Source: Zymobacter palmae
GTDB taxonomy: Bacteria; Pseudomonadota; Gammaproteobacteria; Pseudomonadales; Halomonadaceae
Direction: 5' to 3'
Length of the DNA stretch: 64,000 bases
NCBI RefSeq assembly: GCF_003610015.1
Contig: NZ_AP018933.1
Span: 2,266,035 to 2,330,034 of the forward strand
Below the pieces are notes generated by a model, which did not search any database, had not been told where the DNA came from, and saw only the letters and a list, made by a program, of their open reading frames with translations. Position 1 is the stretch's first letter. Each line of letters begins with the position of its first letter. The position numbers were made by a program, and so were the translations under genes. Shown here in pieces: positions 33,549 to 43,592 of this stretch.

Positions 33549-34589
33549 ATGAATTCTGCCCTGCACCGACGATGCTTCCTACTGCTGTTGGCAATGGTGA
33601 CCATTGCCTTCTGCTGGATACTACTTCCCTATTTCGGTGCCATCTTCTGGGCGGCAACGCTGGCCCTTGTATTCAACCCTCTTCAGCAGTGGCTGGTGCG
33701 ACGCTTCAACGGCCGTCGCAATCTGGCCGCGATGGCCACGCTGCTGATCTGCTTCGTCATGGTCATCATTCCTGGCACGCTGATCATCACGTCAATGGTG
33801 CAGGAAGGGGCCAGCCTCTACCAGCGTATCCGCAATGGCGATATCAATCTGGGCAGCTATATCAGCCAGCTCCAGAATTCGCTGCCACCGTCGCTGGACA
33901 GCTGGCTGGAGCGCACAGGTATCGGTAACTTCAATGAACTGCGCGACAAGTTTTCAGCCGGTGCGATGCAAGGCAGCCAATACGTGGCCACCCAGCTGCT
34001 CAGCATCGGGCAGAACACCGTCCAGTTCGTGACCAGCTTGGGCATCATGATCTATCTGATGTTCTTCTTTTTCCGTGACGGTCCACAGCTTACTGCGCTG
34101 CTGCTGCGCGCTATTCCGCTCAGCCACCATCATAAGACGCAGTTGCTCGACAAGTTCGCCGCCGTTGTGCGCGCCACGGTCAAAGGCAACGTCATCATCG
34201 CCATCATTCAAGGCTGCATTGGTGGCGTCACACTGTGGGGGCTGGGAGTGGAAGCGGCACTGCTGTGGGGGGTCATGATGTCGTTCCTGTCCCTGCTGCC
34301 GGCCATCGGGGCCGCGCTGGTGTGGATTCCGGTCGTCATTTATTTTCTTGCTACTGGCGCCTTTCTCAAAGCGGCCATCCTGTCCTTTGTCGGGGTGGTG
34401 GTCATCGGGCTGGTGGATAACCTGCTGCGCCCGCCGCTGGTCGGCAAGGACACCAAGATGCCCGACTATGTGGTGCTGACGGCCACCATTGGCGGGATGT
34501 CGCTGTTCGGTATTAACGGTTTCGTGATTGGCCCGCTGATCGCCGCGCTGTTCATGGCGACATGGGCACTGTTCATTGCCGAAGAATGA
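33549..34589 (+). CDS. AI-2E/PerM-family transporter
   Basis: The 346-residue membrane protein starts at an ATG with AGGAG five bases upstream; the 61-residue extension in frame is rejected. About seven helices are seen: two at the N-terminus (CFLLLLAMVTIAFCWILLPYF), a long soluble central loop (about 85-140) and a C-terminal cluster with GCIGGVTLWGLGVEAALLWG, FLSLLPAIGAALVWIP and VDNLLRPPLVG, the family signature. Members include TqsA (autoinducer-2 export) and PerM; some act as Na+/H+ antiporters. Which applies here is not clear. Confidence 0.88.
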   Translation: MNSALHRRCFLLLLAMVTIAFCWILLPYFGAIFWAATLALVFNPLQQWLVRRFNGRRNLAAMATLLICFVMVIIPGTLIITSMVQEGASLYQRIRNGDINLGSYISQLQNSLPPSLDSWLERTGIGNFNELRDKFSAGAMQGSQYVATQLLSIGQNTVQFVTSLGIMIYLMFFFFRDGPQLTALLLRAIPLSHHHKTQLLDKFAAVVRATVKGNVIIAIIQGCIGGVTLWGLGVEAALLWGVMMSFLSLLPAIGAALVWIPVVIYFLATGAFLKAAILSFVGVVVIGLVDNLLRPPLVGKDTKMPDYVVLTATIGGMSLFGINGFVIGPLIAALFMATWALFIAEE

Positions 34590-34661
34590 TCTTCACAGCC
34601 AGCCCGTAACGCACGAACAACTGCTCATGCGTAGCGTGCTTTAGCGTTAGGTATTTGGATA

Positions 34662-34710
34662 AAAAGAAGAAGCGCCCGAGCGTTACAGTCGCCCGGGCGC
34701 TTCTTCTTTT
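34662..34710. terminator. Strong bidirectional terminator
   Basis: A 21-base stem (AAAAGAAGAAGCGCCCG... / ...CGGGCGCTTCTTCTTTT) with one mismatch lies between the convergent PerM-like and HIT genes. Confidence 0.9.
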
Positions 34711-34825
34711 CTGACGTTGACGGCGGCATGAGGCCTAGCGTACTCGTTTACACATGGGCACTACGTTATCCATCACGCAGCGTCAGGATAGCCGCGCCGC
34801 TTCACTCAGCGATCGTGCGACGCTA

Positions 34826-35167
34826 TCAACCTGCCGGCCACCCCATGCGACGGCCACCCATCATGTGCAGGTGGATATGGTAGACACTCTGGCCACCGTA
34901 TTCGTTGCAGTTCATCACAACACGATAGCCATCCTCTGCAATCCCCTTCTCGTGTGCGAGCTGTGCAGCAATGCGATAGAGGTGACCGACCAGCGCTTCA
35001 TCTTCTTCGCTGATATCGTTGATGGTGGGAATCTCTTTCTTCGGCACAATCAGCACATGCATCGGGGCCTGCGGATCAATGTCGTTGAACGCGATGGCCT
35101 GATCGTCTTCATAAACGATATCTGCCGGAATCTCGCGATTGATGATGCGAGTGAACAGTGTGCTCAT
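34826..35167 (-). CDS. hinT: HIT-family purine nucleoside phosphoramidase (HinT-like)
   Basis: The 113-residue protein hydrolyses AMP-lysine and related phosphoramidates. TLFTRIINREIPADIVYEDD is the usual start, DPQAPMHVLIVPKKEIPT the core strand, and YHIHLHMMGGRRMGWPAG the C-terminal histidine triad (His-x-His-x-His). The ATG at 35167 follows AAGGAG; the longer frame is rejected. It is divergent from rsmE. Confidence 0.94.
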   Translation of the reverse strand: MSTLFTRIINREIPADIVYEDDQAIAFNDIDPQAPMHVLIVPKKEIPTINDISEEDEALVGHLYRIAAQLAHEKGIAEDGYRVVMNCNEYGGQSVYHIHLHMMGGRRMGWPAG

Positions 35168-35408
35168 ACGGTGACTCCTTGATAGCGGCAAAATGCCCAT
35201 CGACTACGGACAGCCGACAGCAATGCGGCTCATTATGACGTGTCCGAGCGCCAATGATAACGCCTTCCAGCACTTGGATATGCGTACCGACAATAACGTA
35301 CTAGGCGTGCAAGTGACTCATCGCGGCGGTAACTCTGGTATGCTCTGCTTAAGCACAGGGCATCTTTTCGCCCGACTCGGCTCCACCTCTCTGTCTGGAA
35401 GACAGGAC

Positions 35409-36161
35409 ATGAACCTGATTCTCGTAGCGCCTTCCGATATCGTGACGTCCCATGCGGCGCCCTCTTCGCTTTCCGATGCTCAGCCGCTCGATGTTCGCAT
35501 CACCGATCAGCGCCGCCTGCGCCACCTGCACGAAGTGCACCGCGCCAGCGTTGGTGACGGCTTCAACATGGGCGTACTGAACGGCGACATGGGGCGCGGC
35601 ACACTGACGGCGCTCAATAGCACCGAAGCGCGCTTCGAACTGACCCTCGATACGCCACCGCCGCCGGCATTGCCACTGCACCTGATTCTGGCGCTCCCGC
35701 GCCCGCGCATGCTGGCCCGTACACTGGAAAACATCACAGCGCTGGGCGTCAAACAGGTCACACTGCTGAACACCCGCCGCGTTGAAAAGAGTTACTGGCA
35801 GTCGCCGGAACTGGCGCGCGAGAAGATCGACCAGCATCTGTGGCTGGGGCTTGAGCAAACACGCGATACATGCTGGCCGGACATTCAGCTGGAACCGCTA
35901 TTCAAACCGTTCGTCGAAGATCGCCTACCAGCACTGCTGGAAGGCAAGCAAGGCCTGATCGCACACCCGCATACCGAACGGGAATGCCCGCGCGGACTGT
36001 CACTGTCACAGCCCACCGTACTGGCCATTGGTCCCGAAGGCGGTTTCATTCCTTACGAAGTGGAACAGCTGACCGCAGCGGGTCTAGCACCCGTGCATAT
36101 CGGCCCGCGTATCCTGCGCGTCGAAACGGCCGTCGTGGCACTGCTGTCTCGTCTCTACTGA
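35409..36161 (+). CDS. rsmE: 16S rRNA (uracil-1498-N3)-methyltransferase
   Basis: The 250-residue SPOUT-fold enzyme methylates U1498 of 16S rRNA. The N-terminal PUA-like domain (RRLRHLHEVHRASVGDGFNM) precedes the knot domain with LILALPRPRMLARTLENITA, GVKQVTLLNTRRVEKS, AIGPEGGFIPYEVEQL and GPRILRVETAVVALLS. The ATG at 35409 is chosen because it lies after AGGA and matches the family length (about 243); the preceding 72 codons overlap the hinT promoter. Confidence 0.95.
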   Translation: MNLILVAPSDIVTSHAAPSSLSDAQPLDVRITDQRRLRHLHEVHRASVGDGFNMGVLNGDMGRGTLTALNSTEARFELTLDTPPPPALPLHLILALPRPRMLARTLENITALGVKQVTLLNTRRVEKSYWQSPELAREKIDQHLWLGLEQTRDTCWPDIQLEPLFKPFVEDRLPALLEGKQGLIAHPHTERECPRGLSLSQPTVLAIGPEGGFIPYEVEQLTAAGLAPVHIGPRILRVETAVVALLSRLY

Positions 36162-36279
36162 TTCCTGTCGAGGTCTGTGCCGTTATACCGAACAGGCCTC
36201 ACTCTACTTTCCACCTTCACGCTTTCATTTTCATTCACTGACTCAAACCTGCTCGCTCAACGTTACTGAAGACGTCCCC

Positions 36280-37191
36280 ATGAATCCCCAAAACCCGATA
36301 GAACTTCGCCTGCTCAAGCAGTCCACCATCGTGATGGCGCTGGTAGCACTCATCGACACTGTCTTCGGGATTGCGGCGGCCTCTCAATCGATCCTGTTCG
36401 ACGGTCTGTTCTCTGCCGTTGCCGCCGCCATCAAGATGCTGATGTTTATCACAGCCCGCCTGATTCCCCGCGAAGGCAGCCCTCGCTTCCAATACGGCTA
36501 CTGGCACCTCGAACCCATCGCCTTGCTGGTGGAAAGCGGCTTTCTGCTGGTATTGGCTATTTACGCGATGACCAGCGGTATCGTAGGCGTGATGAGCGGC
36601 GGCCATACCATCGACTTCGGCATTGCAGCGGTCTATGCCGCGGTATGTGCACTGGTTGAGTTGAGTTACTTCTTCTATCTGCGCCATTGGGGACAGCGGA
36701 TCGGCTCACTGATGGTGCGCTACGATACTGCCAGCTGGCTGATGGACGCGATCCTATCGCTTGGGCTACTGATCAGCTTCGTCGGGGCATGGGCACTGTC
36801 GAATACGCGCTTGGGTTGGATCACGCCTTACCTTGACCCGATCATCCTGATGGCCGCGGCCCTGTTCCTGATTCCGGGCTGCTTCAAGATGCTCAAGCCT
36901 GCGCTGCGCGACATTCTAGAAATCGTTCCGCGCGAACGTGACGAGCAGGTGCAAGCAGCCATGAGTGCTTTCGTAGCCGAGCACGGCCTAAGCGGCTATA
37001 CCTCGTATATCCAGAAAAGCGGGCGCGCGCTGTTCATCGAAATCAACGTATTGGTACCGCTCGACTACCCCATCGACACCATCGACACTTTCGATCAACT
37101 GCGTTACGAAATTGCCGACAGACTGGGTGAGGACACTCCTGGCCGCTGGCTGACCATCACCTTCACTGGCGACCGCTACTGGGCAGATTAG
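36280..37191 (+). CDS. Cation diffusion facilitator (CDF) family transporter
   Basis: The 303-residue protein has six predicted helices and a cytoplasmic C-terminal domain (about 215-303), the CDF layout for zinc, iron or manganese efflux. YGYWHLEPIALLVESGFLL matches the conserved helix III start. The transport site looks altered: helix II reads D41-GLF-S45 and helix V S152-WLM-D156, where canonical members have two Asp-x3-Asp or His-x3-Asp pairs. It may therefore carry a different ion or work differently. It is close downstream of rsmE (118 bases). Confidence 0.82.
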   Translation: MNPQNPIELRLLKQSTIVMALVALIDTVFGIAAASQSILFDGLFSAVAAAIKMLMFITARLIPREGSPRFQYGYWHLEPIALLVESGFLLVLAIYAMTSGIVGVMSGGHTIDFGIAAVYAAVCALVELSYFFYLRHWGQRIGSLMVRYDTASWLMDAILSLGLLISFVGAWALSNTRLGWITPYLDPIILMAAALFLIPGCFKMLKPALRDILEIVPRERDEQVQAAMSAFVAEHGLSGYTSYIQKSGRALFIEINVLVPLDYPIDTIDTFDQLRYEIADRLGEDTPGRWLTITFTGDRYWAD

Positions 37192-37438
37192 CGCTACCTT
37201 TCAACAACCTTTCGTCATAGTGGCGGCCTGTCTGGTGGGGTGATACCTTTTAGTCAGGTCGGCTCAGTGTGACAGGGCACTTACATTTACGTCTCGCAGC
37301 CCTTACCTCGCATAGCACTTTCATCTTGGCGATGACCCAATGCGCTCGTTGGTTAGTACGATATCGGTGGACGTGCGCTGGTCGGCTATCCTGAGGGTTG
37401 GCGCCTGATCTTTCATACCCACAGAGCATTCCACTGCC

Positions 37439-40267
37439 ATGGTTCTACCACTGATACTACTGTTGCCCTTGCTGGGAAGCATTGTTCCGCTGTGCTGCCG
37501 TGACCGTGGCCGCGGATTCTGTGCCTTGATGACAGCGATCTGCCCTGCCATAGCGCTGGTGCTGTTGCTGCTGTTGGGTATCGAAACCTTCCACCAACAG
37601 ATCCCGCGCGTCAGCGTCGATTGGTTCCCCGCGCTGGGGCTGTCACTCGCCCTGCGTCTGGATGGACTATCGCTGCTGTTCGCGCTGCTGATTCTGGGCA
37701 TTGGGCTGCTGGTCATCCTGTATGCGCGCTACTACCTATCTTCACAGGACTCCCCTCAGCGTTTCTACTGCAGCCTGATGCTGTTCATGGCCTCTATGCT
37801 AGGGGTTGTGATGGCAGATAACCTGTTATTGCTGTGGTGTTTCTGGGAGATGACCAGTATCGCGTCCTTCCTGCTGATCGGGTTCTGGACGCACGAGCCG
37901 CTGGCGCGCAAGGGTGCGCGCATGGCGTTAACGGTCACCGGTGCCGGGGGGCTGTGCCTGCTGGCATGCGTTCTGCTGATCAAACGCGTGGTCGGAAGCT
38001 TTGATCTGAGCGTCATACTGCACTGTGGCGATGCACTGCGCGAATCATCGCTCTACCCCGTCATTCTGACGCTGCTGCTGCTCGCCGCCTTCACCAAGTC
38101 CGCCCAGTTTCCGTTCCAGTTCTGGCTGCCGCATGCGATGGCAGCCCCGACACCCGTAAGTGCCTATTTGCATTCGGCCACTATGGTCAAGGCAGGCATC
38201 TTCCTGATGATCCGCATGTTCCCGGTCATGGGTGAAACGCCGATGTGGAGCTATGTCATCACCATCGTGGGGCTGGTGACGATGTTCTATGGCGCCTATC
38301 TGGCAATGGTGCAGTACGATCTTAAGGCGTTGCTCGCTTACTCCACTATCAGCCACCTCGGGTTGATTACCTTCCTGATCGGGATCGACACCAAGCTGGC
38401 CATGTTGGCCGCCGTATTCCACGTCATCAACCATGCTATCTTCAAGGCCGCACTGTTCATGGCCGTCGGGATCGTCGATCACGAGTGCGGCACGCGTGAT
38501 ACCCGCAAGCTGCGTGGGCTGTTCCGCTTCATGCCGTATACCGCGGTACTGGCCACGGTCGCTGCCGCCTCGATGGCGGGTGTTCCTCTCTTCAACGGCT
38601 TTCTGTCGAAAGAAATGTTCCTGACCGAAAGTCTGCAGATTCACAGCTTCGGCGCACTGTCGTGGATGATCCCCGCACTGGCGACCTTCGGCTCAGCGCT
38701 GTCGGTGGCCTACTCGCTGCGACTGGTGCTCGATGTGTTCTATCGCGGCTATCCGCGCTGGCTGCCGAAGAAACCGCACGAAGCACCACGTTTTATGCGC
38801 CTGCCGCTCGAAGTGATGACGGTGCTCTGCCTCGGCGTTGGCATCATGCCGGCAACGCTGGTCGGACCGCTGCTCGACAAAGCGATGATGGTCGTGGCGC
38901 CTGACGTACTGAAAGGGCAAGACCTGTCTCCGTGGCACGGTTTCTCGTTCCCGCTACTGATGAGTATGGGTGCTATTGTGCTGGGCGCGTTGATCTACAC
39001 GATCCGCAGCAGCATCAGCAGCTTCCGCCGCGACTTCCTGATCTCCAACGCCAATATCGTCTTCGACAGCGCGGTCAAGGTCACGATCATGAGCTGTGGC
39101 AAGCTGCAAGAAGCGATTAGCAACAACTCTCTGCAACGCTACATGTTCCTAATGCTGATGATGGTGCTGGCTTTTGCGTCGACGGGACTGCTGCGGATGT
39201 CATCACTGCTGGGCGGCTTGCCTCTGACGCCCATTTCACCGCTGATCGCGGTCGGGGCACTGGTCATGGCGGGCGGCGTGGTAGCCACGGTCTATTTCCA
39301 GCGCCGCCGCCTGATCGCGCTGATTTGCCTGTCCGTGGTCGAGCTGACCATCATCCTGACCTTCATCTGCTTTTCGGCCGCCGATCTGGCCCTGACACAG
39401 CTGGTGGTCTCGGTCGCGTCAATCATTCTGATGCTGCTGGCACTGTTCTTCCTACCGCAGCACACCCCCAAGACATCATCGGGGCCGCGTCTACTGCGCG
39501 ATGCCGTTCTGTCAGGGCTGCTGGGAGTGGTAATCGCCAGCCTGTGTTTGGCCGTACTGACCGAACCGTACGAAACCATTGCCCACTTCTATAACAACAA
39601 CAGCGTACCGCTGGGCGGCGGCCATAACGTTGTCAACGTGCTACTGGTCGACTTCCGTGCTTTCGATACGATGGGCGAGATCACCGTACTGGGCATCACC
39701 TCGCTGGGGGTCTTCAAACTGCTGAACCGCCTCAAGCTCTTTATCCCGTCAACCAGTGCCGAGAACCGTCCGTGGTCACCCGAGTACTACCCGACCATTC
39801 TGGGAGCGGCATCGCAGATGCTGCTGCCACTGGCGCTACTGATGTCGCTGTACATGCTGCTGCGCGGTCACCAGATGCCTGGCGGGGGATTTATTGCCGG
39901 TTTGATCGCCTCGGCGGCACTGATTCTGCTTTACATGGCGCGGGGCGTGGAGTGGACAACACGACGGCTACGCATCGACTATCAGCACGTCATCGCCACC
40001 GGCATCCTGATCTCGCTAGGTACCGGCGTAGGCAGCATGCTGTTGGGCTACCCTTTCCTTACCAGTACGTACGGCCACTGGACGCTGCCCATTCTGGGCG
40101 ATGTTGAACTGGCGTCGGCCATGCTGTTCGATCTGGGGGTCTTCTTCACCGTCATCGGGGCCACCATGATGATTCTTACCCTGCTGGGCAAGGTGGCGAC
40201 ACCGCATAGCCCTTCTCATATGACGCGTCGTCTGCGTCGTGCGCGCCGCTACAAAGAGGGTCGTTGA
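37439..40267 (+). CDS. mrpA: Mrp-type Na+/H+ antiporter subunit A fused to subunit B
   Basis: The 942-residue membrane protein is the largest subunit of the multi-subunit antiporter. It resembles complex I NuoL (LLLLWCFWEMTSIASFLLIGFW, FPFQFWLPHAMAAPTPVSAY with KAGIFLMIR, LKALLAYSTISHLG and LFNGFLSKEMFL). The last ~150 residues (ASQMLLPLALLMSLYMLLRGH, MPGGGFIAGLIAS) correspond to MrpB, which is a separate protein in Bacillus. This fused form is known from Pseudomonas and rhizobial (pha) operons. No separate mrpB follows. Its last codons overlap the region before subunit C. Confidence 0.95.
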   Translation: MVLPLILLLPLLGSIVPLCCRDRGRGFCALMTAICPAIALVLLLLLGIETFHQQIPRVSVDWFPALGLSLALRLDGLSLLFALLILGIGLLVILYARYYLSSQDSPQRFYCSLMLFMASMLGVVMADNLLLLWCFWEMTSIASFLLIGFWTHEPLARKGARMALTVTGAGGLCLLACVLLIKRVVGSFDLSVILHCGDALRESSLYPVILTLLLLAAFTKSAQFPFQFWLPHAMAAPTPVSAYLHSATMVKAGIFLMIRMFPVMGETPMWSYVITIVGLVTMFYGAYLAMVQYDLKALLAYSTISHLGLITFLIGIDTKLAMLAAVFHVINHAIFKAALFMAVGIVDHECGTRDTRKLRGLFRFMPYTAVLATVAAASMAGVPLFNGFLSKEMFLTESLQIHSFGALSWMIPALATFGSALSVAYSLRLVLDVFYRGYPRWLPKKPHEAPRFMRLPLEVMTVLCLGVGIMPATLVGPLLDKAMMVVAPDVLKGQDLSPWHGFSFPLLMSMGAIVLGALIYTIRSSISSFRRDFLISNANIVFDSAVKVTIMSCGKLQEAISNNSLQRYMFLMLMMVLAFASTGLLRMSSLLGGLPLTPISPLIAVGALVMAGGVVATVYFQRRRLIALICLSVVELTIILTFICFSAADLALTQLVVSVASIILMLLALFFLPQHTPKTSSGPRLLRDAVLSGLLGVVIASLCLAVLTEPYETIAHFYNNNSVPLGGGHNVVNVLLVDFRAFDTMGEITVLGITSLGVFKLLNRLKLFIPSTSAENRPWSPEYYPTILGAASQMLLPLALLMSLYMLLRGHQMPGGGFIAGLIASAALILLYMARGVEWTTRRLRIDYQHVIATGILISLGTGVGSMLLGYPFLTSTYGHWTLPILGDVELASAMLFDLGVFFTVIGATMMILTLLGKVATPHSPSHMTRRLRRARRYKEGR

Positions 40268-40269
40268 CC

Positions 40270-40653
40270 ATGGAAGTTCTATTTTCAGGGATGGTGGGAC
40301 TGATGGCCGCCAGCGGGCTCTTTTTGCTGTTGCGGGGACGTACCTTCCCAGTGGTGCTAGGGCTAACGCTGTTTTCCTATGCAGGCAACCTGTTCCTGTT
40401 TGCCATGGGGCGCCTTTCCCGTCAGGCCAGCTCCATCGTCGGCGACGGCCGGGTAATGGTTGATCCCATTCCCCAGTCACTGGTCCTGACCGCCATCGTC
40501 ATCGGCTTCGCCATGACGGCCTTCGTCATCATTCTGGCAATCCGTGCTCGCGGCGATCTGGGCAGCGACCACGTCAACGGCCGCAGACAGGGTGAACGCA
40601 AGGCCCGCCAGACGCTGCGTGATATTGATGCCCGTTGGGAGGAACATTCATGA
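40270..40653 (+). CDS. mrpC: Mrp antiporter subunit C
   Basis: The 127-residue, three-helix subunit resembles NuoK: LLLRGRTFPVVLGLTLFSYAGNLFL and PIPQSLVLTAIVIGFAMTAFVIIL are the conserved helices. It starts two bases after the subunit A stop, with GAGGG upstream, and its stop overlaps the subunit D start (ATGA). The N-terminal part appears complete despite its short lead. Confidence 0.93.
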   Translation: MEVLFSGMVGLMAASGLFLLLRGRTFPVVLGLTLFSYAGNLFLFAMGRLSRQASSIVGDGRVMVDPIPQSLVLTAIVIGFAMTAFVIILAIRARGDLGSDHVNGRRQGERKARQTLRDIDARWEEHS

Positions 40654-42182
40654 GCCAGCATCTGCTCATTCTTCCCATCCTGATCCCGCTGTTCACTGGG
40701 GCGCTACTGCTGTTCAGCGACATTCGCTACCGCCGCCGCAACCGGTTGCTGTCAGGGCTGTCGATCCTGCTCCAGCTTATCGTGGTGCTGTACATGCTGT
40801 GGCTAAGCGATGACGACACGATCCGCACTTACTCACTCGGTAACTGGCAGGCCCCCTACGGCATCGTACTGGTACTCGACCGACTAGCGGCTTACATGCT
40901 GACCATCACGGTACTGCTGGCCACGGCGGTCTACAGTTATGCCTGTGCGGGGCAAGACTCGCACGGCAGCAACTTCCATGCCCTACTGCAGTTCCAGCTG
41001 CTGGGCATCAACGGTGCCTTTCTGACCGGTGATATCTTCAACCTGTTCGTGTTCTTCGAGATCCTGTTGATATCGTCCTATGCCCTGCTGCTGCATGCTG
41101 GAGGTCGCAAACGCACGCTGGCCGCCATGCACTATGTGGTACTGAACGTCGCGGCCTCTACCTTTTTCCTTGTGGCGGTAGGCACCCTGTACGGTACGCT
41201 GGGCTCACTAAACATGGCCGACTTGGCCGTACGCATCAACCAGCTTGGGCCGCACCGCATGGCGCTGGTGGAATCTGCGGGGCTGGTGCTGCTGGTCGTG
41301 TTCCTGTTAAAAGCGGCCATTCTGCCACTGCATTTCTGGCTGACGCGCGCCTATGCCGCCGCACCGGGTAGCGTGGCGGCGTTGTTCGCCATCATGACCA
41401 AGGTCGGCATTTACGCCATCCTGCGTGTCTACGGACTGATCTTTCACATGCCGCCTCACGATGCACTGGCCAACTTCATCCAGCCGTGGCTGTGGTGGCT
41501 GGGGCTAGGCACGGTGGTAATGGGCATTATGGGGGTCATGGCGGCACGTAATCTCAACCACCAGATCTGCAACTTCACGCTGATCTCGGTCGGTACACTG
41601 GTGGCTACTCAAGGGATGGGGAAAGAAGACAGCATTGCCGCACTGCTGTTCTATGTGCCACACACGACGTTCCTTACGGCAGCTCTGTTTATGCTGGCCG
41701 AAGTCGTTGGTCAGCAGCGCGGGCGCGCAGGCACCCGCTTTGTCGAAAGCCGCATGGTGCGCCAACCCCGCTTGCTCAGTGCCGCCTATATGCTGGCAGC
41801 GCTGGGGATTCTGGGCATGCCACCGCTGTCGGGTGCACTAGCGAAGGGCTGGATTCTGTCCACGGCGCCGGCCCATGAAGCCCCGTGGCTGTGGAGCATC
41901 GTGTTGCTATCAACGCTGGCGGGACTGATCAGTGCTTCGCGCGCAGGTACCACTTTGTTTTGGAAAACGGCGACTATCGGCAAGCCGCGCGGAGGATTGC
42001 TCGGCAAACGCCGCGGCATGGCGCTGTGGGGGCTGATCAGCACGACCGTACTGATCTCATGCTTTGCTGGGCCACTGAGTCGCTTCGATCTGCGTATGGC
42101 CGGTCAATTGCTGGACGCGTCGTCCTATGCTCATGCGGTACTGGGACAGGACATCAACTTGGCGCACGAGGAGAGTTCCTGA
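40650..42182 (+). CDS. mrpD: Mrp antiporter subunit D
   Basis: The 510-residue subunit is a second NuoL/M/N-like ion-translocating protein, with about fourteen helices. NLFVFFEILLISSYALLLHAG, LLKAAILPLHFWLTRAYAAAPG with its conserved Lys, AIMTKVGIYAILRVY and GMPPLSGALAKGWIL are the key segments. It overlaps subunits C and E by a few bases, which points to coupled translation. Confidence 0.95.
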   Translation: MSQHLLILPILIPLFTGALLLFSDIRYRRRNRLLSGLSILLQLIVVLYMLWLSDDDTIRTYSLGNWQAPYGIVLVLDRLAAYMLTITVLLATAVYSYACAGQDSHGSNFHALLQFQLLGINGAFLTGDIFNLFVFFEILLISSYALLLHAGGRKRTLAAMHYVVLNVAASTFFLVAVGTLYGTLGSLNMADLAVRINQLGPHRMALVESAGLVLLVVFLLKAAILPLHFWLTRAYAAAPGSVAALFAIMTKVGIYAILRVYGLIFHMPPHDALANFIQPWLWWLGLGTVVMGIMGVMAARNLNHQICNFTLISVGTLVATQGMGKEDSIAALLFYVPHTTFLTAALFMLAEVVGQQRGRAGTRFVESRMVRQPRLLSAAYMLAALGILGMPPLSGALAKGWILSTAPAHEAPWLWSIVLLSTLAGLISASRAGTTLFWKTATIGKPRGGLLGKRRGMALWGLISTTVLISCFAGPLSRFDLRMAGQLLDASSYAHAVLGQDINLAHEESS

Positions 42183-42682
42183 TGAAACGCATGCTGCGCT
42201 GGCTGCTATCGCACCCATTCATTTCAACGCTGTCCTTCTGGTGCTGGATACTGCTCAACGAACTGACACTGCCTCACGTGATCGTCGCGTTGGTGTTGGC
42301 CATCATGATTCCCAAGCTGGTCGACACTTTTTGGGTGCCGCAGCCGCACATTCACAAGCCGTTCAAGCTCGTGGCCTACATGCTGATGGTAGCGTGGGAT
42401 ATTCTGGTATCGAACATTCAGGTCGCCAAGGCCATCCTGTCCCTGCGCCATGAACCACGTCCGGGCTTTATTATCTACCCGCTGGCCATGCAGGAACCGT
42501 TTCCAATCACCCTGCTGACCAGCACGATTTCACTGTCACCGGGTACGCTATCCGCTCACCTGCGTCTGCATGACAACACGCTGTTGATTCATGCACTCAA
42601 CATCGGTGATGATCGCGAAGCCTTCATCCAAGCCTTGTATGAACGCTACGAACGTCCTCTGAAGGAGATCTTCGGATGCTGA
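42182..42682 (+). CDS. mrpE: Mrp antiporter subunit E
   Basis: The 166-residue subunit starts at an ATG overlapping the subunit D stop by one base (TGATG). FKLVAYMLMVAWDILVSNIQVAKAIL and LLTSTISLSPGTLS are typical of MrpE. Its stop overlaps the subunit F start. It has no complex I counterpart. Confidence 0.93.
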   Translation: MKRMLRWLLSHPFISTLSFWCWILLNELTLPHVIVALVLAIMIPKLVDTFWVPQPHIHKPFKLVAYMLMVAWDILVSNIQVAKAILSLRHEPRPGFIIYPLAMQEPFPITLLTSTISLSPGTLSAHLRLHDNTLLIHALNIGDDREAFIQALYERYERPLKEIFGC

Positions 42683-42966
42683 CGCACACCACGCTGTTTC
42701 TCAATGTCTGCCTTTGGATCGGCGCAGCTTTCTACCTACTGGCCTGCCTGTTGAATGGGTACCGAGTATTGATCGGCCCTAGCCTGCCTGACCGCATTGC
42801 CGCCCTCGATACACTGTCCATCAATGCTATCGGGCTGATCATACTGCTGTGTATCGCACTGCAGACACGCCTGTACATGGACGTCGCCATCCTGCTGGCA
42901 ATGTTCGGTTTCATCAGCACCGCCGCGATCTGCAAATACGTACTGCGCGGGTTCATCATCGAATGA
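42676..42966 (+). CDS. mrpF: Mrp antiporter subunit F
   Basis: The 96-residue, three-helix subunit contains RVLIGPSLPDRIAALDTLSI and the following GLIILLCIALQT, the MrpF core. It overlaps subunit E by 7 bases. Confidence 0.93.
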   Translation: MLTHTTLFLNVCLWIGAAFYLLACLLNGYRVLIGPSLPDRIAALDTLSINAIGLIILLCIALQTRLYMDVAILLAMFGFISTAAICKYVLRGFIIE

Positions 42967-42991
42967 TGCTTTCTTATCCGAGGAAATCGCT

Positions 42992-43351
42992 ATGCACTGG
43001 ACGCCCTTGATCGAAACACTGGTGGGCATACTGGTCGTCATCGGCGGCATCACAGCCACGATCGGCTCGTTCGGCATGGTGCGCTTCAACGACTTCTACG
43101 TCCGTATCCACGGTGCCGCCATGTGCTCGACAGTCGGCACCGGCAGCGCCGTACTGGCATCAATGCTGTTCTTCTGGCTGCACTTGGGATCACCGTTAGG
43201 TCAGGAACTACTGATCACGCTGTTCACCGTTATCACCACCCCGGTCAGTGCCCACCTACTGACCATGAGCGCCCTGCACCTCAAACTGCCACGCCAAGCT
43301 AATACGGAAGGCGGACCATTCGAGCTCAACGAACGCATCGACCAAAACTGA
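42992..43351 (+). CDS. mrpG: Mrp antiporter subunit G
   Basis: The 119-residue last subunit has TIGSFGMVRFNDFYVRIHGA and TTPVSAHLLTMSALH, typical of MrpG. An AGGAAA ribosome-binding site precedes its ATG. The order A/B-C-D-E-F-G is the complete group 2 Mrp/Pha operon for sodium (or potassium) and pH homeostasis. No obvious terminator follows. Confidence 0.94.
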   Translation: MHWTPLIETLVGILVVIGGITATIGSFGMVRFNDFYVRIHGAAMCSTVGTGSAVLASMLFFWLHLGSPLGQELLITLFTVITTPVSAHLLTMSALHLKLPRQANTEGGPFELNERIDQN

Positions 43352-43592
43352 ACCCGATCTGTGCACCATGAAAGCGCGACTCGATTCATTCATGAGCGCG
43401 ACTTCCCTCTTCTGCCCCAGTCAGGGTATGGTGAATGAACCCCGTGCTGGCTGATCGTCAACGAACGGCACCGACGCACTACAATGACAATGGTCGGTGG
43501 CCACACGAGACGCTTTTGATGCCCGCACTGCGAGCATGCCCGAAAGCGATATGCATCGCGCGTTTCGATATGAAGAACCATAAGAGGACATC

